DNA of 64,000 nt, taken from positions 1-64,000 of the forward strand of contig NZ_JANZNQ010000017.1 of assembly GCF_027257955.1 (NCBI RefSeq), read 5' to 3'. The notes beneath the pieces were generated by a model. It was not told the DNA's origin. It searched no databases and worked only from the letters and a program-made list of their open reading frames with translations. Positions 15,929 to 24,707 of the stretch are shown piece by piece (position 1 is the stretch's first letter; every line of letters begins with the position of its first letter). A program made the position numbers and the translations under genes. The DNA is from Zhongshania aquatica. GTDB taxonomy: Bacteria; Pseudomonadota; Gammaproteobacteria; Pseudomonadales; Spongiibacteraceae.

Positions 15929-16207
15929 ATGGGAATATTTAAAGTAAGCGTTTTAATTGCAAATATACTAACAAGTCCACAAGTAACAAATATCGACACC
16001 GAATATGACGGGACATCAATAACGTTATATCGCTGGTCAGAACCCAACAAGGTCGAAGTTAGGGCTTATCACGTGATTGGCGGAAAGCACACTATTCCGA
16101 TGCCCCGCACAGAAGGGAAGTGCGATGATGTAATTAGCACCAGCCACGATATGAATACAATAGAAGAAGCTTGGTCATTTTTTCAAAGCCAAACAAGCAC
16201 TCTATAA
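15929..16207 (+). pseudogene. C-terminal remnant of a PHB-depolymerase-like (LpqC-type) esterase
   Basis: The 92-codon frame holds DGTSITLYRWSEPNKVEVRA, then YHVIGGKHTIPM and MNTIEEAWSFFQSQ, which correspond to the last third of LpqC/polyhydroxybutyrate depolymerase-type esterases (usual pattern W-x-x-x-x-x-V-x-x-Y-x-I-x-G-G-G-H-T-x-P). The catalytic His is present, but the Ser elbow and N-terminal two thirds are missing. AAGGATCA before the ATG could still drive translation, so a short product cannot be excluded. The minus strand just left (about 15832-15935) carries another short conserved-looking tail (PLVKEGANVFVRAPVGFFLV) that may be a second relic. Confidence 0.5.
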
Positions 16208-16239
16208 TCTAAGCTCTAATTTAAAATGTAGATGAAAAT

Positions 16240-16869
16240 ATGTCTCTAGCTAAGAAATCTGAACTAAAACCTCTGCTAAACAGAGAACAAAAGAATCAGC
16301 GTCGCAAGCAGGAGTTAATTGACGCTGCTTGGACACTGTTTTGTGAGAAGGGTTATGAGGCGGTCACCATCGAAAATGTCGCCAGTATTGCCGGGTGCTC
16401 ACGCATGCCCGTCTACTCGGTATTTGGTGACAAACAGAATTTATTTCTGGAGCTATGGCGACGAGATACCGTTGCAGTCAGTCACATGCTTCTGGATGCG
16501 TTACGGCCCGGCGTATTGCTGCGCGACAACCTCGAAACCCTGGCCAGCATTGTTGCAGAACAGCTCCAGAGTGATAAAGCGCCATACGGCGAGCAACTGT
16601 GGTTTGTCGTCCAGACAATTGCCTTAGGCAGACAGGACATCGCTGAGAAATTGCAGCAGGGCGCCAATCGCGTCGTTGCAGATGTCACTTTGATGGTGCG
16701 TGACTCAACACTGGCTAAGGGCGAGACCCTTCGTTCAAAGCCCGAGCAAATTGCCGCCCAGATTGTCGCCCAGATCAACGGGTTGACCACCGTACAGTTT
16801 CAGACCAATAGAAAGTATGCGACTAAAGACGAGCTACTGAACGTTTTCATTGCAATCGCGTTCACGTGA
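16240..16869 (+). CDS. TetR-family transcriptional regulator
   Basis: The 209-residue product has a TetR N-terminal HTH (about 22-68: RKQELIDAAWTLFCEKGYEA, then VTIENVASIAGCSRMPVYSVF) and a helical ligand-binding C-terminal domain. It starts the plus-strand series that continues with the HSL hydrolase, the mannitol-dehydrogenase-family enzyme and the acyl-CoA ligase. It probably represses the locus and responds to an acyl-CoA, ester or related ligand. The palindromes at 15673-15797 are candidate operators. Confidence 0.88.
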   Translation: MSLAKKSELKPLLNREQKNQRRKQELIDAAWTLFCEKGYEAVTIENVASIAGCSRMPVYSVFGDKQNLFLELWRRDTVAVSHMLLDALRPGVLLRDNLETLASIVAEQLQSDKAPYGEQLWFVVQTIALGRQDIAEKLQQGANRVVADVTLMVRDSTLAKGETLRSKPEQIAAQIVAQINGLTTVQFQTNRKYATKDELLNVFIAIAFT

Positions 16870-16924
16870 GCAGGTTGCGCTGAAAGATCAAATAAGAACG
16901 AGCTATCGAAGAGCAATTCCCATT

Positions 16925-17833
16925 ATGGAAAAACTGAAACTGGCACTGATGAGAACAATGATCAAAGCCGCAGTAGCCTGGAAATGGCGTGGAAAAAAGG
17001 CCACCGATTTTGTCGCTACTGACCAGAAAATTGTCGTGGAAAACGGCAATATCACTATTCGGGTCTATCAACCCAATTCAGCTAATCCCCTACCAGTGAT
17101 ACTGTTTTTCCACGGTGGCGGCTGGGCAGGCTTTGATATCAACACCCATGATGCCCTGTGCAGAGATTTGTGCGTTGCAGCAAATCATATCGTGATGTCC
17201 GTCGATTACCGACTCGCGCCGGAATACCCCTTTCCCTTTGGCATCAATGATTGCCTGACATCACTCGACTGGCTAGCAGACAACATCAGTAACCTCGGCG
17301 GTGACATCAATCGAATTGCCGTGTGTGGTGATAGCGCTGGCGGCAATCTCGCAGCTATCGTTGCTCAACAGGCAAGGAAATCCCATCCGGGCTTAATCGC
17401 CGCGCAGATTTTGATTTATCCCGTCACAGACCATCCCAGCCAAGACTGGCCTTCATACAACTCCAAAGGCGGTAAAGGCGCGGAACTGACCCATGAAACT
17501 GTGAATCAACTCTGGCACTGGTATACCAGAGACAGCGCCTTGTGGAGCGAGGGCCAAACCGCACACGAGTTAGCGACGCCATTTCGGGTCGACGATCTCA
17601 ACGGACTGCCCTCCGCGTTTGTATTACTGGCGGAGAATGACCTTCTACATGACGAGGGAAAGGCCTACGCGGAGCGAATGGTCTCGGCAGGCGTAGAGGT
17701 TAGCAGCAAACTCTACCCCAACCAACAACACGGATTTGTCGGTACTCAGCCTAGTTCCGCTCACAGCGAAGCGGTCAATGATATCGCGAATTGGCTGACT
17801 GCTTATTGGAAACGCCGCGATCATGCTGCTTAA
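16925..17833 (+). CDS. Alpha/beta hydrolase, hormone-sensitive-lipase family
   Basis: HSL-family esterases are defined by H-G-G-G before the nucleophile. Here FFHGGGWAGF (about 65-74) forms the oxyanion hole and GDSAGGN (about 139-145) holds the catalytic Ser; Asp in LLAENDLLHDEG and His in QQHGF (about 275-279) complete the triad. Substrates are usually short-chain esters. The ATG at 16925 gives 302 residues, the normal length; a TTG at 16850 would overlap the TetR gene by 20 bases. The stop overlaps the start of the next gene (17823-17833), indicating an operon. The protein is probably cytoplasmic. Confidence 0.87.
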   Translation: MEKLKLALMRTMIKAAVAWKWRGKKATDFVATDQKIVVENGNITIRVYQPNSANPLPVILFFHGGGWAGFDINTHDALCRDLCVAANHIVMSVDYRLAPEYPFPFGINDCLTSLDWLADNISNLGGDINRIAVCGDSAGGNLAAIVAQQARKSHPGLIAAQILIYPVTDHPSQDWPSYNSKGGKGAELTHETVNQLWHWYTRDSALWSEGQTAHELATPFRVDDLNGLPSAFVLLAENDLLHDEGKAYAERMVSAGVEVSSKLYPNQQHGFVGTQPSSAHSEAVNDIANWLTAYWKRRDHAA

Positions 17834-19301
17834 TCAACGTAATCTCGAGGCTCTGCTTCGTGAAAGTGGGATAACTGACTACCCCAACTATCCACGTCAC
17901 TGCAATAAGCGCATTTGTCATATCGGTGTGGGTGGCTTCCATCGAGCCCACCAGGCCCGCTATCTGCATTCACTTTTGTGCGGGGGAGATGCCGAAGGCT
18001 GGGGCATATACGGCATTGCATTGATGCCAAGCGACAGGCCGCTTCTTCAGACCATGCAAGCACAGGATAATCTGTACTCATTATGGGAGCTGGAAGGTGA
18101 ACAACGAGAAGTCCGGATCATCGGCTCCATCATGGCCTACATCGATGCTATCGATGATAGAGAACCGGCAATTCAAGCCCTGTGCCACCCGGAAACCCGC
18201 ATTGTTTCCCTAACGATAACCGAAAAAGGTTATTGCCTTGATGCCTCTGGCAAACTGGACTTAAGCCATCCGGCAATCGCAGCCGATATTGCGCAAGCAG
18301 AGATCCCGCTGTCTGCAATCGGGTTAATTGTTTACGCCTTGCGACTCAGACAACGGCGGGGACTACCTGGATTCACTATCATGTCTTGCGATAATCTGAT
18401 CGCTAACGGCGAGCAGGCCCGCAAGGCGGTAACCGGCCTGGCAAGGGCAATCGACTCAGATTTAGCGACTTGGATAGAAAGCCAAGTTAGCTTTCCGCTT
18501 TCCATGGTCGACAGAATTACACCACGACCCAACCCGGCTATCGCGGCCCAACTGGCAAATAGTTTGAACTTCGAAGATAAGTGCCTGTTGACCTGCGAAA
18601 GTTGGACACAATGGGTTTTGGAGGACGACTTCTGCAATGGACGCCCCTCGTTTGAGCTGGCTGGCGTCACGCTTACCGACAATGTCCACCTGTACGAAAA
18701 ATTGAAAGTCGGCCTGTTAAATGGCGGCCATTCAGCCTTATCTCACATTGGGCTACTGCTTTCCTACCGACGGGTTGACCACGCGGCATCAGATCCACTG
18801 CTCCAGCGCTGGCTATCAGGCTATATGCAGGAAATTGCAGAGACCCTCGCACCCCTACCCGACATTCACATCGGCAAATATCGGCAAATTCTGATTAAAC
18901 GCTTTGCCAATCCAAGCATTGAAGACAGCTTATTCCGGCTGGCAGAAGACACATCATCAAAGTTTGAGCAAACTTTATTACCGCCGTTACAAGCACGATT
19001 GGCAGAGAGCAAGCCTGCGGCCTACCTAGCCGCCACCGTGGCATTGTGGATCTATTTTCTCAAATGGGTTGCTGAAGACGAAGACCTTCGTCAAAACTAC
19101 ATAGACGCTCGGGCCACAGAACTAATCAAGATCGCAAAGGACACCATCAGAACAAAAAAATCGTCCCTATTTGTCGCAACTTCGCTCCAGCTCGAAGGCC
19201 CTAATCTCTCCAGTTTTTCCAGCCAGGTTGACAGCGTTTTACTAGCGCTCGAAGAGCACTCGAACAACCTTCAGTCCTGGCTGACTGCTTTCACTACATA
19301 G
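17823..19301 (+). CDS. Mannitol dehydrogenase family protein (fructuronate reductase-like)
   Basis: The 492-residue product is a long-chain polyol/uronate dehydrogenase: Rossmann motif GVGGFHRAHQ (about 36-45), conserved DNL (about 189-191) and the C-terminal catalytic region with LKVGLLNGGHSAL (about 294-306), where the Lys and Asn-His pattern is typical. Members oxidise mannitol, arabinitol or reduce fructuronate/tagaturonate with NAD(H). It overlaps the HSL hydrolase gene by 11 bases, so one substrate chain (an ester of a sugar acid or polyol) could be processed by both. The exact substrate cannot be read from the sequence. Confidence 0.88.
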   Translation: MLLNQRNLEALLRESGITDYPNYPRHCNKRICHIGVGGFHRAHQARYLHSLLCGGDAEGWGIYGIALMPSDRPLLQTMQAQDNLYSLWELEGEQREVRIIGSIMAYIDAIDDREPAIQALCHPETRIVSLTITEKGYCLDASGKLDLSHPAIAADIAQAEIPLSAIGLIVYALRLRQRRGLPGFTIMSCDNLIANGEQARKAVTGLARAIDSDLATWIESQVSFPLSMVDRITPRPNPAIAAQLANSLNFEDKCLLTCESWTQWVLEDDFCNGRPSFELAGVTLTDNVHLYEKLKVGLLNGGHSALSHIGLLLSYRRVDHAASDPLLQRWLSGYMQEIAETLAPLPDIHIGKYRQILIKRFANPSIEDSLFRLAEDTSSKFEQTLLPPLQARLAESKPAAYLAATVALWIYFLKWVAEDEDLRQNYIDARATELIKIAKDTIRTKKSSLFVATSLQLEGPNLSSFSSQVDSVLLALEEHSNNLQSWLTAFTT

Positions 19302-19539
19302 GGGTTACCCGTTGAAATCTGGCACTGCTGCTTTTGACGCCGGCATATATAGACTTTTTTGCACTTTTTCATCGCCTGCTGGCCTACCGAAAGAAATAAA
19401 AGCGGCTATTGATCCCGCAGGATATCGCAAGTGGAAAATTAGGGGACTGCTCAGCACGGAAAGGCCTAACTACAAATGCTACGAGAGAACTGAAGTAGAA
19501 ATCTTAACCGAAAAGCTTACTAACAATAAGGACGAGGCA

Positions 19540-21177
19540 ATGACCCCTACAAAATACGACGAGCCGTTTCTCGCGCCCAGAAGCGCAAACTATATTCCTC
19601 TTACCCCTACCTCACTAATACGGCGAGCGGCGCAGGTTTACCCGGACTATGTCGCGATCGAATATGGCACTTTATCTCGCTCATGGAAAGACACGTACGT
19701 GCGTTGCGCAAAAATTGCAAATGCACTGAAGGCACTAGAAGTGGATAGAAATTCAACCGTATCTGCACTCCTTCCAAATACCCCTCATGCAGTGGAACTT
19801 GCTTACGCCGTGCCAATGTCTGGCGGCGTGCTGAATATGATCAATACCCGACTCAAGCCAGAAGAGATCGCCTTCATACTCGATCATGGCGAAGCAGAGG
19901 TATTCTTCGTCGATTCAGGGTTGGCGGAATTGGCAAAAAGCGCGCTTTCATTAGCCAAAGTAAAACCGACGATAATTTACTGTGATGATACTACTGCGCC
20001 CGGAGTGGATATTGATAACGCTATCGATTACGAAGACTTTTTAAGGGACGCTGCGCCACTGTCCGCCGACAATATGATGCCAGCCAACGAATGGGATTCC
20101 ATCGCCCTCAATTACACCTCGGGAACAACAGGCAACCCCAAGGGCGTGGTCTACCACCACCGAGGAGCCTACTTAAACGCACTGGGCAACGGCCTGGAAT
20201 GGTCGCTGCCACTGCACTTTCGCTACCTGTGGACGCTCCCCTTATTTCACTGCAATGGCTGGTGCTTTCCTTGGACGATAGCCGCCTATGCAGGCACCCA
20301 TGTCTGCTTAAGAGCCCCAGAAGCGACAGCAATTCTCGACGCTCTCACATCAGCCGATATCACCCATATGTGCGGCGCGCCGATCATACTGAATATGGCC
20401 ACCACCGAAGCAGAGAAGCAAAGCATAACGCTGAAGAGTCCGGTTAAATGTATGGTCGCCGGCGCTGCTCCACCTGCTGCAGTACTAGCGCGCGCGTCAA
20501 AAATTGGATTCGATATCACTCATGTTTACGGCCTCACCGAGGTGTACGGCCCGACGGCCATTTGCGCCTGGAAGAAAGAATGGAATCAGAAAGATGATTC
20601 CGAACGCGCCACATTAAAATCAAGACAAGGCGTCAACTATGCCGTACAGGAAGAACTCAGCGTACGCGACCCTGACACGATGGAACAGATAGTACCCAAC
20701 GCAGAAATAATGGGAGAAGTTATGTTCCGCGGGAATATCGTAATGAAGGGATATCTCAAAAATCCCGACGCCACCGAAAACGCCTTCAAGGGCGGACATT
20801 TTAGGTCCGGCGATCTAGCAGTCATGCATCAAGACAGATACGTCGAGATAAGAGACCGCTCGAAAGATATCATTATTTCCGGCGGCGAAAACGTATCATC
20901 TATTGAAGTAGAAGGCGTACTTTATCAGCATGATGCGGTTAGCCTGGCGGCAGTCGTCGCTGCCCCTCACGAAAAATGGGGCGAGACCCCAGTAGCGTTT
21001 ATCGAACTCAAAGAAGGCATGACTGCAACAGGAGAAGAGATCATCGAATTCACACGGCAACATTTAGCCCACTTTAAGTGCCCTCGGCAGGTGATATTCA
21101 CCGAGCTTCCAAAAACCTCCACCGGTAAAATTCAGAAGTTCGTTATTCGCGATCAGGCAAAGGACCTATTTAACTAG
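19540..21177 (+). CDS. AMP-dependent acyl-CoA synthetase (DmdB / medium-chain type)
   Basis: The product activates a carboxylic acid as acyl-AMP and then acyl-CoA. ANL-superfamily motifs are present: YTSGTTGNPKG (A3, about 190-200), LPLFHCNGW (about 231-239), YGLTEVYGP (A5, about 331-339), RSGDLAV (A7), RDRSKDIIISGGENVSS (A8) and STGKIQKF with the catalytic Lys (A10). FHCNGWC is characteristic of the DmdB/medium-chain subfamily. AAGGACGAG before the ATG at 19540 decides the start, giving 545 residues; an open TTG frame from 19312 adds 76 residues with no similarity. It is transcribed with the preceding catabolic genes, 238 bases apart. Confidence 0.9.
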   Translation: MTPTKYDEPFLAPRSANYIPLTPTSLIRRAAQVYPDYVAIEYGTLSRSWKDTYVRCAKIANALKALEVDRNSTVSALLPNTPHAVELAYAVPMSGGVLNMINTRLKPEEIAFILDHGEAEVFFVDSGLAELAKSALSLAKVKPTIIYCDDTTAPGVDIDNAIDYEDFLRDAAPLSADNMMPANEWDSIALNYTSGTTGNPKGVVYHHRGAYLNALGNGLEWSLPLHFRYLWTLPLFHCNGWCFPWTIAAYAGTHVCLRAPEATAILDALTSADITHMCGAPIILNMATTEAEKQSITLKSPVKCMVAGAAPPAAVLARASKIGFDITHVYGLTEVYGPTAICAWKKEWNQKDDSERATLKSRQGVNYAVQEELSVRDPDTMEQIVPNAEIMGEVMFRGNIVMKGYLKNPDATENAFKGGHFRSGDLAVMHQDRYVEIRDRSKDIIISGGENVSSIEVEGVLYQHDAVSLAAVVAAPHEKWGETPVAFIELKEGMTATGEEIIEFTRQHLAHFKCPRQVIFTELPKTSTGKIQKFVIRDQAKDLFN

Positions 21178-21225
21178 CATGATAAATTTCACTGAAAATG
21201 TCGCAATAGTTCGGTGCGACTGGTG

Positions 21226-21507
21226 ATGAACACAAAAATACTACTCGATATAAACAGCAACGTAGTACGTACAATAGGCTGGCTGGCATCGTTCGCAGCC
21301 ATCATGATGTACATTTCCTATATTGACCAGATTCACCTGAATCTCAATGGGCAAAAGGGTTCATCGCTACAAGCTCTTGCGACAGTGCTAAATTGCTCCC
21401 TATGGATAGCCTACGGAATGGTCAAGACACAGCGGGATTGGCCTATTATCGCCGCGAATCTCCCAGGGATTTTTCTCGGTTTTATGGCGTTTTCAACGTC
21501 TCTTTAG
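21226..21507 (+). CDS. SemiSWEET/PQ-loop-type small membrane transporter
   Basis: The 93-residue protein has three membrane segments (about 16-33, 45-65 and 72-90). Its pattern matches bacterial SemiSWEETs, which dimerise to form sugar uniporters: helix 1 ending DQIHLN in place of PQ, then SLQALATVLNCSLWIAYGMV and WPIIAANLPGIFLGF. The Pro of the PQ motif is replaced by Asp, which is unusual. The ATG at 21226 is chosen over a GTG at 21214. It follows the acyl-CoA ligase on the same strand by 48 bases. Sugar transport is inferred by family only. Confidence 0.65.
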   Translation: MNTKILLDINSNVVRTIGWLASFAAIMMYISYIDQIHLNLNGQKGSSLQALATVLNCSLWIAYGMVKTQRDWPIIAANLPGIFLGFMAFSTSL

Positions 21508-21616
21508 AGATCCTACCTTTGGAGCCTAGGCAAGCCCGATTGCCTAGAGAAACTATCTAGGTCTTAACGGGAAGTGGGCACTTTTCAATTGATCGAGCTA
21601 TAAACATCGGCTGACC

Positions 21617-21661
21617 GTGCTGGTCCACTGCGGGTGGGACGGGATTATAAACAGGGTTTAA
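21617..21661 (+). mobile_element. ISL3-family transposase 3' relic, copy 1
   Basis: The frame reads VLVHCGWDGIINRV and a TAA stop at 21659-21661. This is the same ending as the longer relic at 21693-21878 (VLAHCGWDGVINRV). The shared DNA continues past the stop (GAGTGCC). Only the last 14-20 codons remain, directly upstream of copy 2, so two element ends lie in tandem. Confidence 0.6.
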
Positions 21662-21692
21662 TGAGTGCCCGCTACGAGCGCTAGCTAACACA

Positions 21693-21878
21693 TTGCGCTC
21701 ATGGTTGAAGCCCATTGTGGCCATGTGGCGATTTAGTAAAAGTAACGGAATAACTGAGGGCTTCCACAACAAAATGGAAATGATGACACGACGAGCGTAT
21801 GGTTTTAGAAACTTTGAAAATTACAGGATGAGAGTGCTTGCCCACTGCGGGTGGGACGGTGTGATTAACAGGGTTTGA
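21693..21878 (+). mobile_element. ISL3-family transposase 3' relic, copy 2
   Basis: The frame contains IVAMWRFSKSNGITEGFHNK, then MEMMTRRAYGFRNFENYRMR and the shared tail ending at 21878. W-R-F-x-x-x-N-G-x-x-E-G-x-x-x-K and the R-x-x-G-F-R-N-F-x-N-Y-R motif are the C-terminal signature of ISL3-family transposases (DDE class). The first about 350 codons are missing and no transposition is possible. Confidence 0.75.
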
Positions 21879-21879
21879 T

Positions 21880-22135
21880 GAGTGCCATCCCCCGTTAATG
21901 GGGTAGAGCCGTGCTATCCCCCCGTTAATGGGGTAGGGCCAAGACAAGCTCAATATGTTGACCACTTAGCTTTTGTGGCACAACCATAATTGGCACAAAC
22001 CAAGAGGTCAACGACCACTTAGCACCAGCGCCTACGAACATCCGAATCATGGAGCTAAGAGGTCAAATTTGGGCGTTTTGAAAATTGAATGGGCACAGTT
22101 TGGGCACGATTTGGGCACAGCCAAATTTCAGGCAT
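21880..22135. repeat. Short direct repeats between the IS relics and tRNA-Arg
   Basis: CCCGTTAATGGGGTAG occurs twice (about 21892 and 21923). GACCACTTAGC occurs near 21960 and 22012, AAGAGGTCAA near 22002 and 22057, and TTGGGCAC(A/G) two or three times (22090-22120). They are not coding. Repeats of this kind beside a tRNA often mark successive insertion and loss of integrative elements; that explanation is inferred. Confidence 0.45.
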
Positions 22136-22136
22136 A

Positions 22137-22170
22137 AAAAAACCCAGACCAGAGGTCTAGGTTTTTTTAT
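22137..22170 (-). terminator. Rho-independent terminator after tRNA-Arg (bidirectional appearance)
   Basis: AACC-C-AGACC / GGTCT-A-GGTT forms a 9-bp stem with one mismatch and an AGA loop. An A-run lies on the left and a T-run on the right, so it can act in either direction. It lies 21 bases beyond the 3' end of the tRNA. Confidence 0.8.
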
Positions 22171-22190
22171 ATAAGTCAAAGACTTATGTT

Positions 22191-22267
22191 TGGTGCGCCC
22201 GGCACGATTCGAACGTGCGACCGCCTGGTTCGTAGCCAGGTACTCTATCCAGCTGAGCTACGGGCGC
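22191..22267 (-). tRNA. tRNA-Arg (anticodon ACG)
   Basis: The minus strand gives a 77-nt cloverleaf with GCGCCCG acceptor stem pairing with CGGGCGC and encoded CCA, D-arm GCTC-AGCTGGATAGA-GAGTAC, anticodon stem CCTGG/CCAGG with loop CTACGAA (anticodon ACG), and T-arm GTTCGAATC. ACG becomes ICG and reads CGU/CGC/CGA. The gene has the terminator above and a block of element relics on its 3' side, consistent with use as an integration target. Confidence 0.95.
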
Positions 22268-22415
22268 TTCAGGCTGCGTACTATATGGAAGCAGGCTTGC
22301 TCTGTCAACGACTTCTATCAATATATTACGATTTTTAGGCTTCAGCTCAAAATTTCGCCAACATATTGATATGCAAGCCAATTAGTAGCAATTACATCCA
22401 CCAATTAATACGTTT

Positions 22416-23438
22416 TTAGTCTGCCAATTGACCTGGAGTTAGCAGGTAATGGCCAACAAACCATTCTTGTCCGCCACGATAGGCAAACAATTCTGAGCAG
22501 GCCAGCATGAACATTCGCCAGCGTTGATACTGAACTTTAGGATTTGGCGCGTCTTTTAAAATCTCAAGTGCCTGAGCCTTGTTGTCATCTAACTTTTCTA
22601 GCCATGCCTCTAAGGTTTTAGAGTAGTGCTCACCATTGACGCGCCAACTATCCACCATCCGCATGTGTTCTGAGAAATGCATCAAGGTGTCGAATGCAGG
22701 CATTTGGCCACCACTAAAGAAGTTGTCGGTCATCCAACCGCCGTCGAAGGGATAATGCAAATAGGCATGACAGAATATATGCACAAACATGAGACCGTTT
22801 GGCTCTAGCCACTGCGATACGTTCGCAAGCAGATCGCGATAGTTGCGAACGTGCTCCAACATCTCAACAGTGACAACTCGGTCAAAGCGCGTATCTAGAC
22901 TTAGATCCCCTACATTGCAGGTAATGACCTTTATATTGTTTAAGCCACGCTTTCTCGCCTGCTCTTCTATAAAGAGACGTTGACCAGACGAGTTAGATAC
23001 AGCGGTAAAGTGAGACGCGGGATAGCGCGCAGCAGCCCAAAGCGTAAAGCTACCCCAGCCACAGCCTAAATCTAGGACTTTTTGCCCATCGCTTAGCTGA
23101 GCGCGTTCCGCGTACATTTCTAACATCGCTTGTTCTGCATCTGCAAGGCTATCGCAATGCTCATCCCACCAGCAGCTACTGTACTTCAGACAAGGCCCGA
23201 GCATGAGTTCGAACAAGGCCGCAGGCACTTCATAATGCTGCTCGTTCGCGTCTGTGGTATTGATGGCAATTTCAGAATTGCGCAACTCATCGCGAAACTG
23301 GCGACGGCGTGCCTCATTACTATTCAAATCGTCACTGGCCTCCTGCACTAAGCGATCGGCAAGCTCTCTGCGAATGCCGCGTCGAAGTAGTACATCTGGC
23401 ACCAAGCCGCGCTCGGCAAGTACGATTGGATCTATCAT
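22416..23438 (-). CDS. Cyclopropane-fatty-acyl-phospholipid synthase-like methyltransferase
   Basis: The 340-residue product has a class I SAM-methyltransferase fold: motif I VLDLGCGWGSF (about 130-140), EMLEHVRNY (about 195-203) and the CFA-type region YSSCWWDEHCDSLADAE (about 88-104). It lacks the N-terminal domain of E. coli Cfa and is close to the shorter coclaurine-N-methyltransferase/CFA-like group of Proteobacteria. Its role is either lipid methylation/cyclopropanation or small-molecule N-methylation; I cannot decide. The ATG at 23438 is chosen because of GGGG upstream; 23453 adds five residues. Confidence 0.8.
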   Translation of the reverse strand: MIDPIVLAERGLVPDVLLRRGIRRELADRLVQEASDDLNSNEARRRQFRDELRNSEIAINTTDANEQHYEVPAALFELMLGPCLKYSSCWWDEHCDSLADAEQAMLEMYAERAQLSDGQKVLDLGCGWGSFTLWAAARYPASHFTAVSNSSGQRLFIEEQARKRGLNNIKVITCNVGDLSLDTRFDRVVTVEMLEHVRNYRDLLANVSQWLEPNGLMFVHIFCHAYLHYPFDGGWMTDNFFSGGQMPAFDTLMHFSEHMRMVDSWRVNGEHYSKTLEAWLEKLDDNKAQALEILKDAPNPKVQYQRWRMFMLACSELFAYRGGQEWFVGHYLLTPGQLAD

Positions 23439-23524
23439 GATTAACCCCGTCATTGAACAATTCTTTCTATAAGCGTCAATACGAATCGATCAAGAATACG
23501 GATCTTAGTCGGCCTATATTTAGG

Positions 23525-23549
23525 CAAAAAAAAGAGCCGATAATCGGCC
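23525..23549 (-). terminator. Rho-independent terminator of the CoA-transferase gene
   Basis: On the minus strand, GCCGA-TTA-TCGGC with flanking G/C pairs is followed directly by eight T residues. It lies 25 bases after the stop of the gene at 23574-24707. Confidence 0.8.
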
Positions 23550-23573
23550 CTTCTAATTGCACAATAAAATGTA

Positions 23574-24707
23574 CTAGGTGAGTACGCCGGCATCGCGTAA
23601 CGCAGCGATAGTCGCGCTGTCGTAACCTGCCAACTCCGCCAGCACATCATCCGTATTGCTGCCCGGCCTCGGGGCACCCGCCTTAACTGACGGTATCGTA
23701 CGGCTAAACTTGGGCGCGGGGCCTGGCTGAATCTCTCCGTTTACCTCTATGAACGAGTTACGGGCGATATTGTGCGGATGTTTTGGCGCCTCAGTCATCG
23801 ACAGTATCGGCGCAAAGCAAACATCGGTTCCTTCAAGCAGATCACACCACTGATCACGGGTTTTGGTTTTAAATATAGCCGCTAGTTTGTCTTTTAATTC
23901 CGGCCAACGAGCAACGTCCATTTGAGCATCAAAGCTTTCATCCAGCTCTAATTTTTCTTTCAAAATATGGTAGAACTGCGGCTCGATTGGACCAATAGAA
24001 ACATGTTTAGCATCACTCGTTTCGTAGGTCTCATAGAAGTGCGCCCCAGTGTCCAAGAGGTTAACGCCACGTTGATCGATCCATTGCTTCTGATTAAAGA
24101 AGCAATAGACCATGTGCATTAATGCTGCGGAGCCTTCCACCATTGAGGTATCGACTATCTGGCCTTTACCGCTCCGAGTAGCTTCTAATATTGCAGATAC
24201 AACACCGAAGGCCAGAAACATACCGCCACCGCCAAAATCACCTACCAAATTAAGTGGCGGCACTGGCTTGTCGCCGTCACGCCCCATAGCGTGGAGTGCG
24301 CCCGAAAGGGAAATATAGTTAATATCATGGCCTGCGGCCTGTGCCATCGGACCAGTTTGACCCCAACCCGTCATTCGACCGTAAACCAACTTAGGATTGC
24401 GAGCCGCGCAATCATCAGGACCAATTCCCAGGCGTTCCGCAACACCCGGACGAAACCCTTCAATTAAGGCGTCGGCAGATTCACAGAGTTTTAGTACAGC
24501 CTCTACACCGCGCGGGTCTTTTAAATTGATGGCGATAGATTTTTTTCCGCGCTCACTAATTGTATTCGCTACCCGTGCGTCAGCCGCGGCCGACTTACGC
24601 GTGATGGAGATAACCTCCGCCCCCATATCGGCAAACATCATTCCCGCAAAGGGAGCCGGTCCAAGCCCCTCAATTTCTATAATTCGTATTCCTGCCAGTG
24701 GTCCCAT
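23574..24707 (-). CDS. CaiB/BaiF-family CoA-transferase (alpha-methylacyl-CoA racemase-like)
   Basis: The 377-residue product is a family III CoA-transferase/racemase: N-terminal MGPLAGIRIIEIEGLGPAPF, NLKDPRG (about 63-69), GWGQTGPMAQAAGHDINYIS (about 115-134) with the AMACR catalytic His, and VDTSMVEGS (about 187-195) with the catalytic Asp. The His/Asp pair and the ending favour a racemase of 2-methylacyl-CoA (branched-chain or steroid side-chain degradation) over CoA transfer. It is monocistronic with its own terminator. A role in sterol or branched lipid catabolism would fit the meta-cleavage genes at the right end; this is inference. Confidence 0.88.
   Translation of the reverse strand: MGPLAGIRIIEIEGLGPAPFAGMMFADMGAEVISITRKSAAADARVANTISERGKKSIAINLKDPRGVEAVLKLCESADALIEGFRPGVAERLGIGPDDCAARNPKLVYGRMTGWGQTGPMAQAAGHDINYISLSGALHAMGRDGDKPVPPLNLVGDFGGGGMFLAFGVVSAILEATRSGKGQIVDTSMVEGSAALMHMVYCFFNQKQWIDQRGVNLLDTGAHFYETYETSDAKHVSIGPIEPQFYHILKEKLELDESFDAQMDVARWPELKDKLAAIFKTKTRDQWCDLLEGTDVCFAPILSMTEAPKHPHNIARNSFIEVNGEIQPGPAPKFSRTIPSVKAGAPRPGSNTDDVLAELAGYDSATIAALRDAGVLT

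Noticed and set aside
19312-19539. TTG-initiated 76-residue extension of the acyl-CoA ligase
   Set aside because: It has no similarity to the family, and a strong ribosome-binding site with an ATG at 19540 gives the normal N-terminus.
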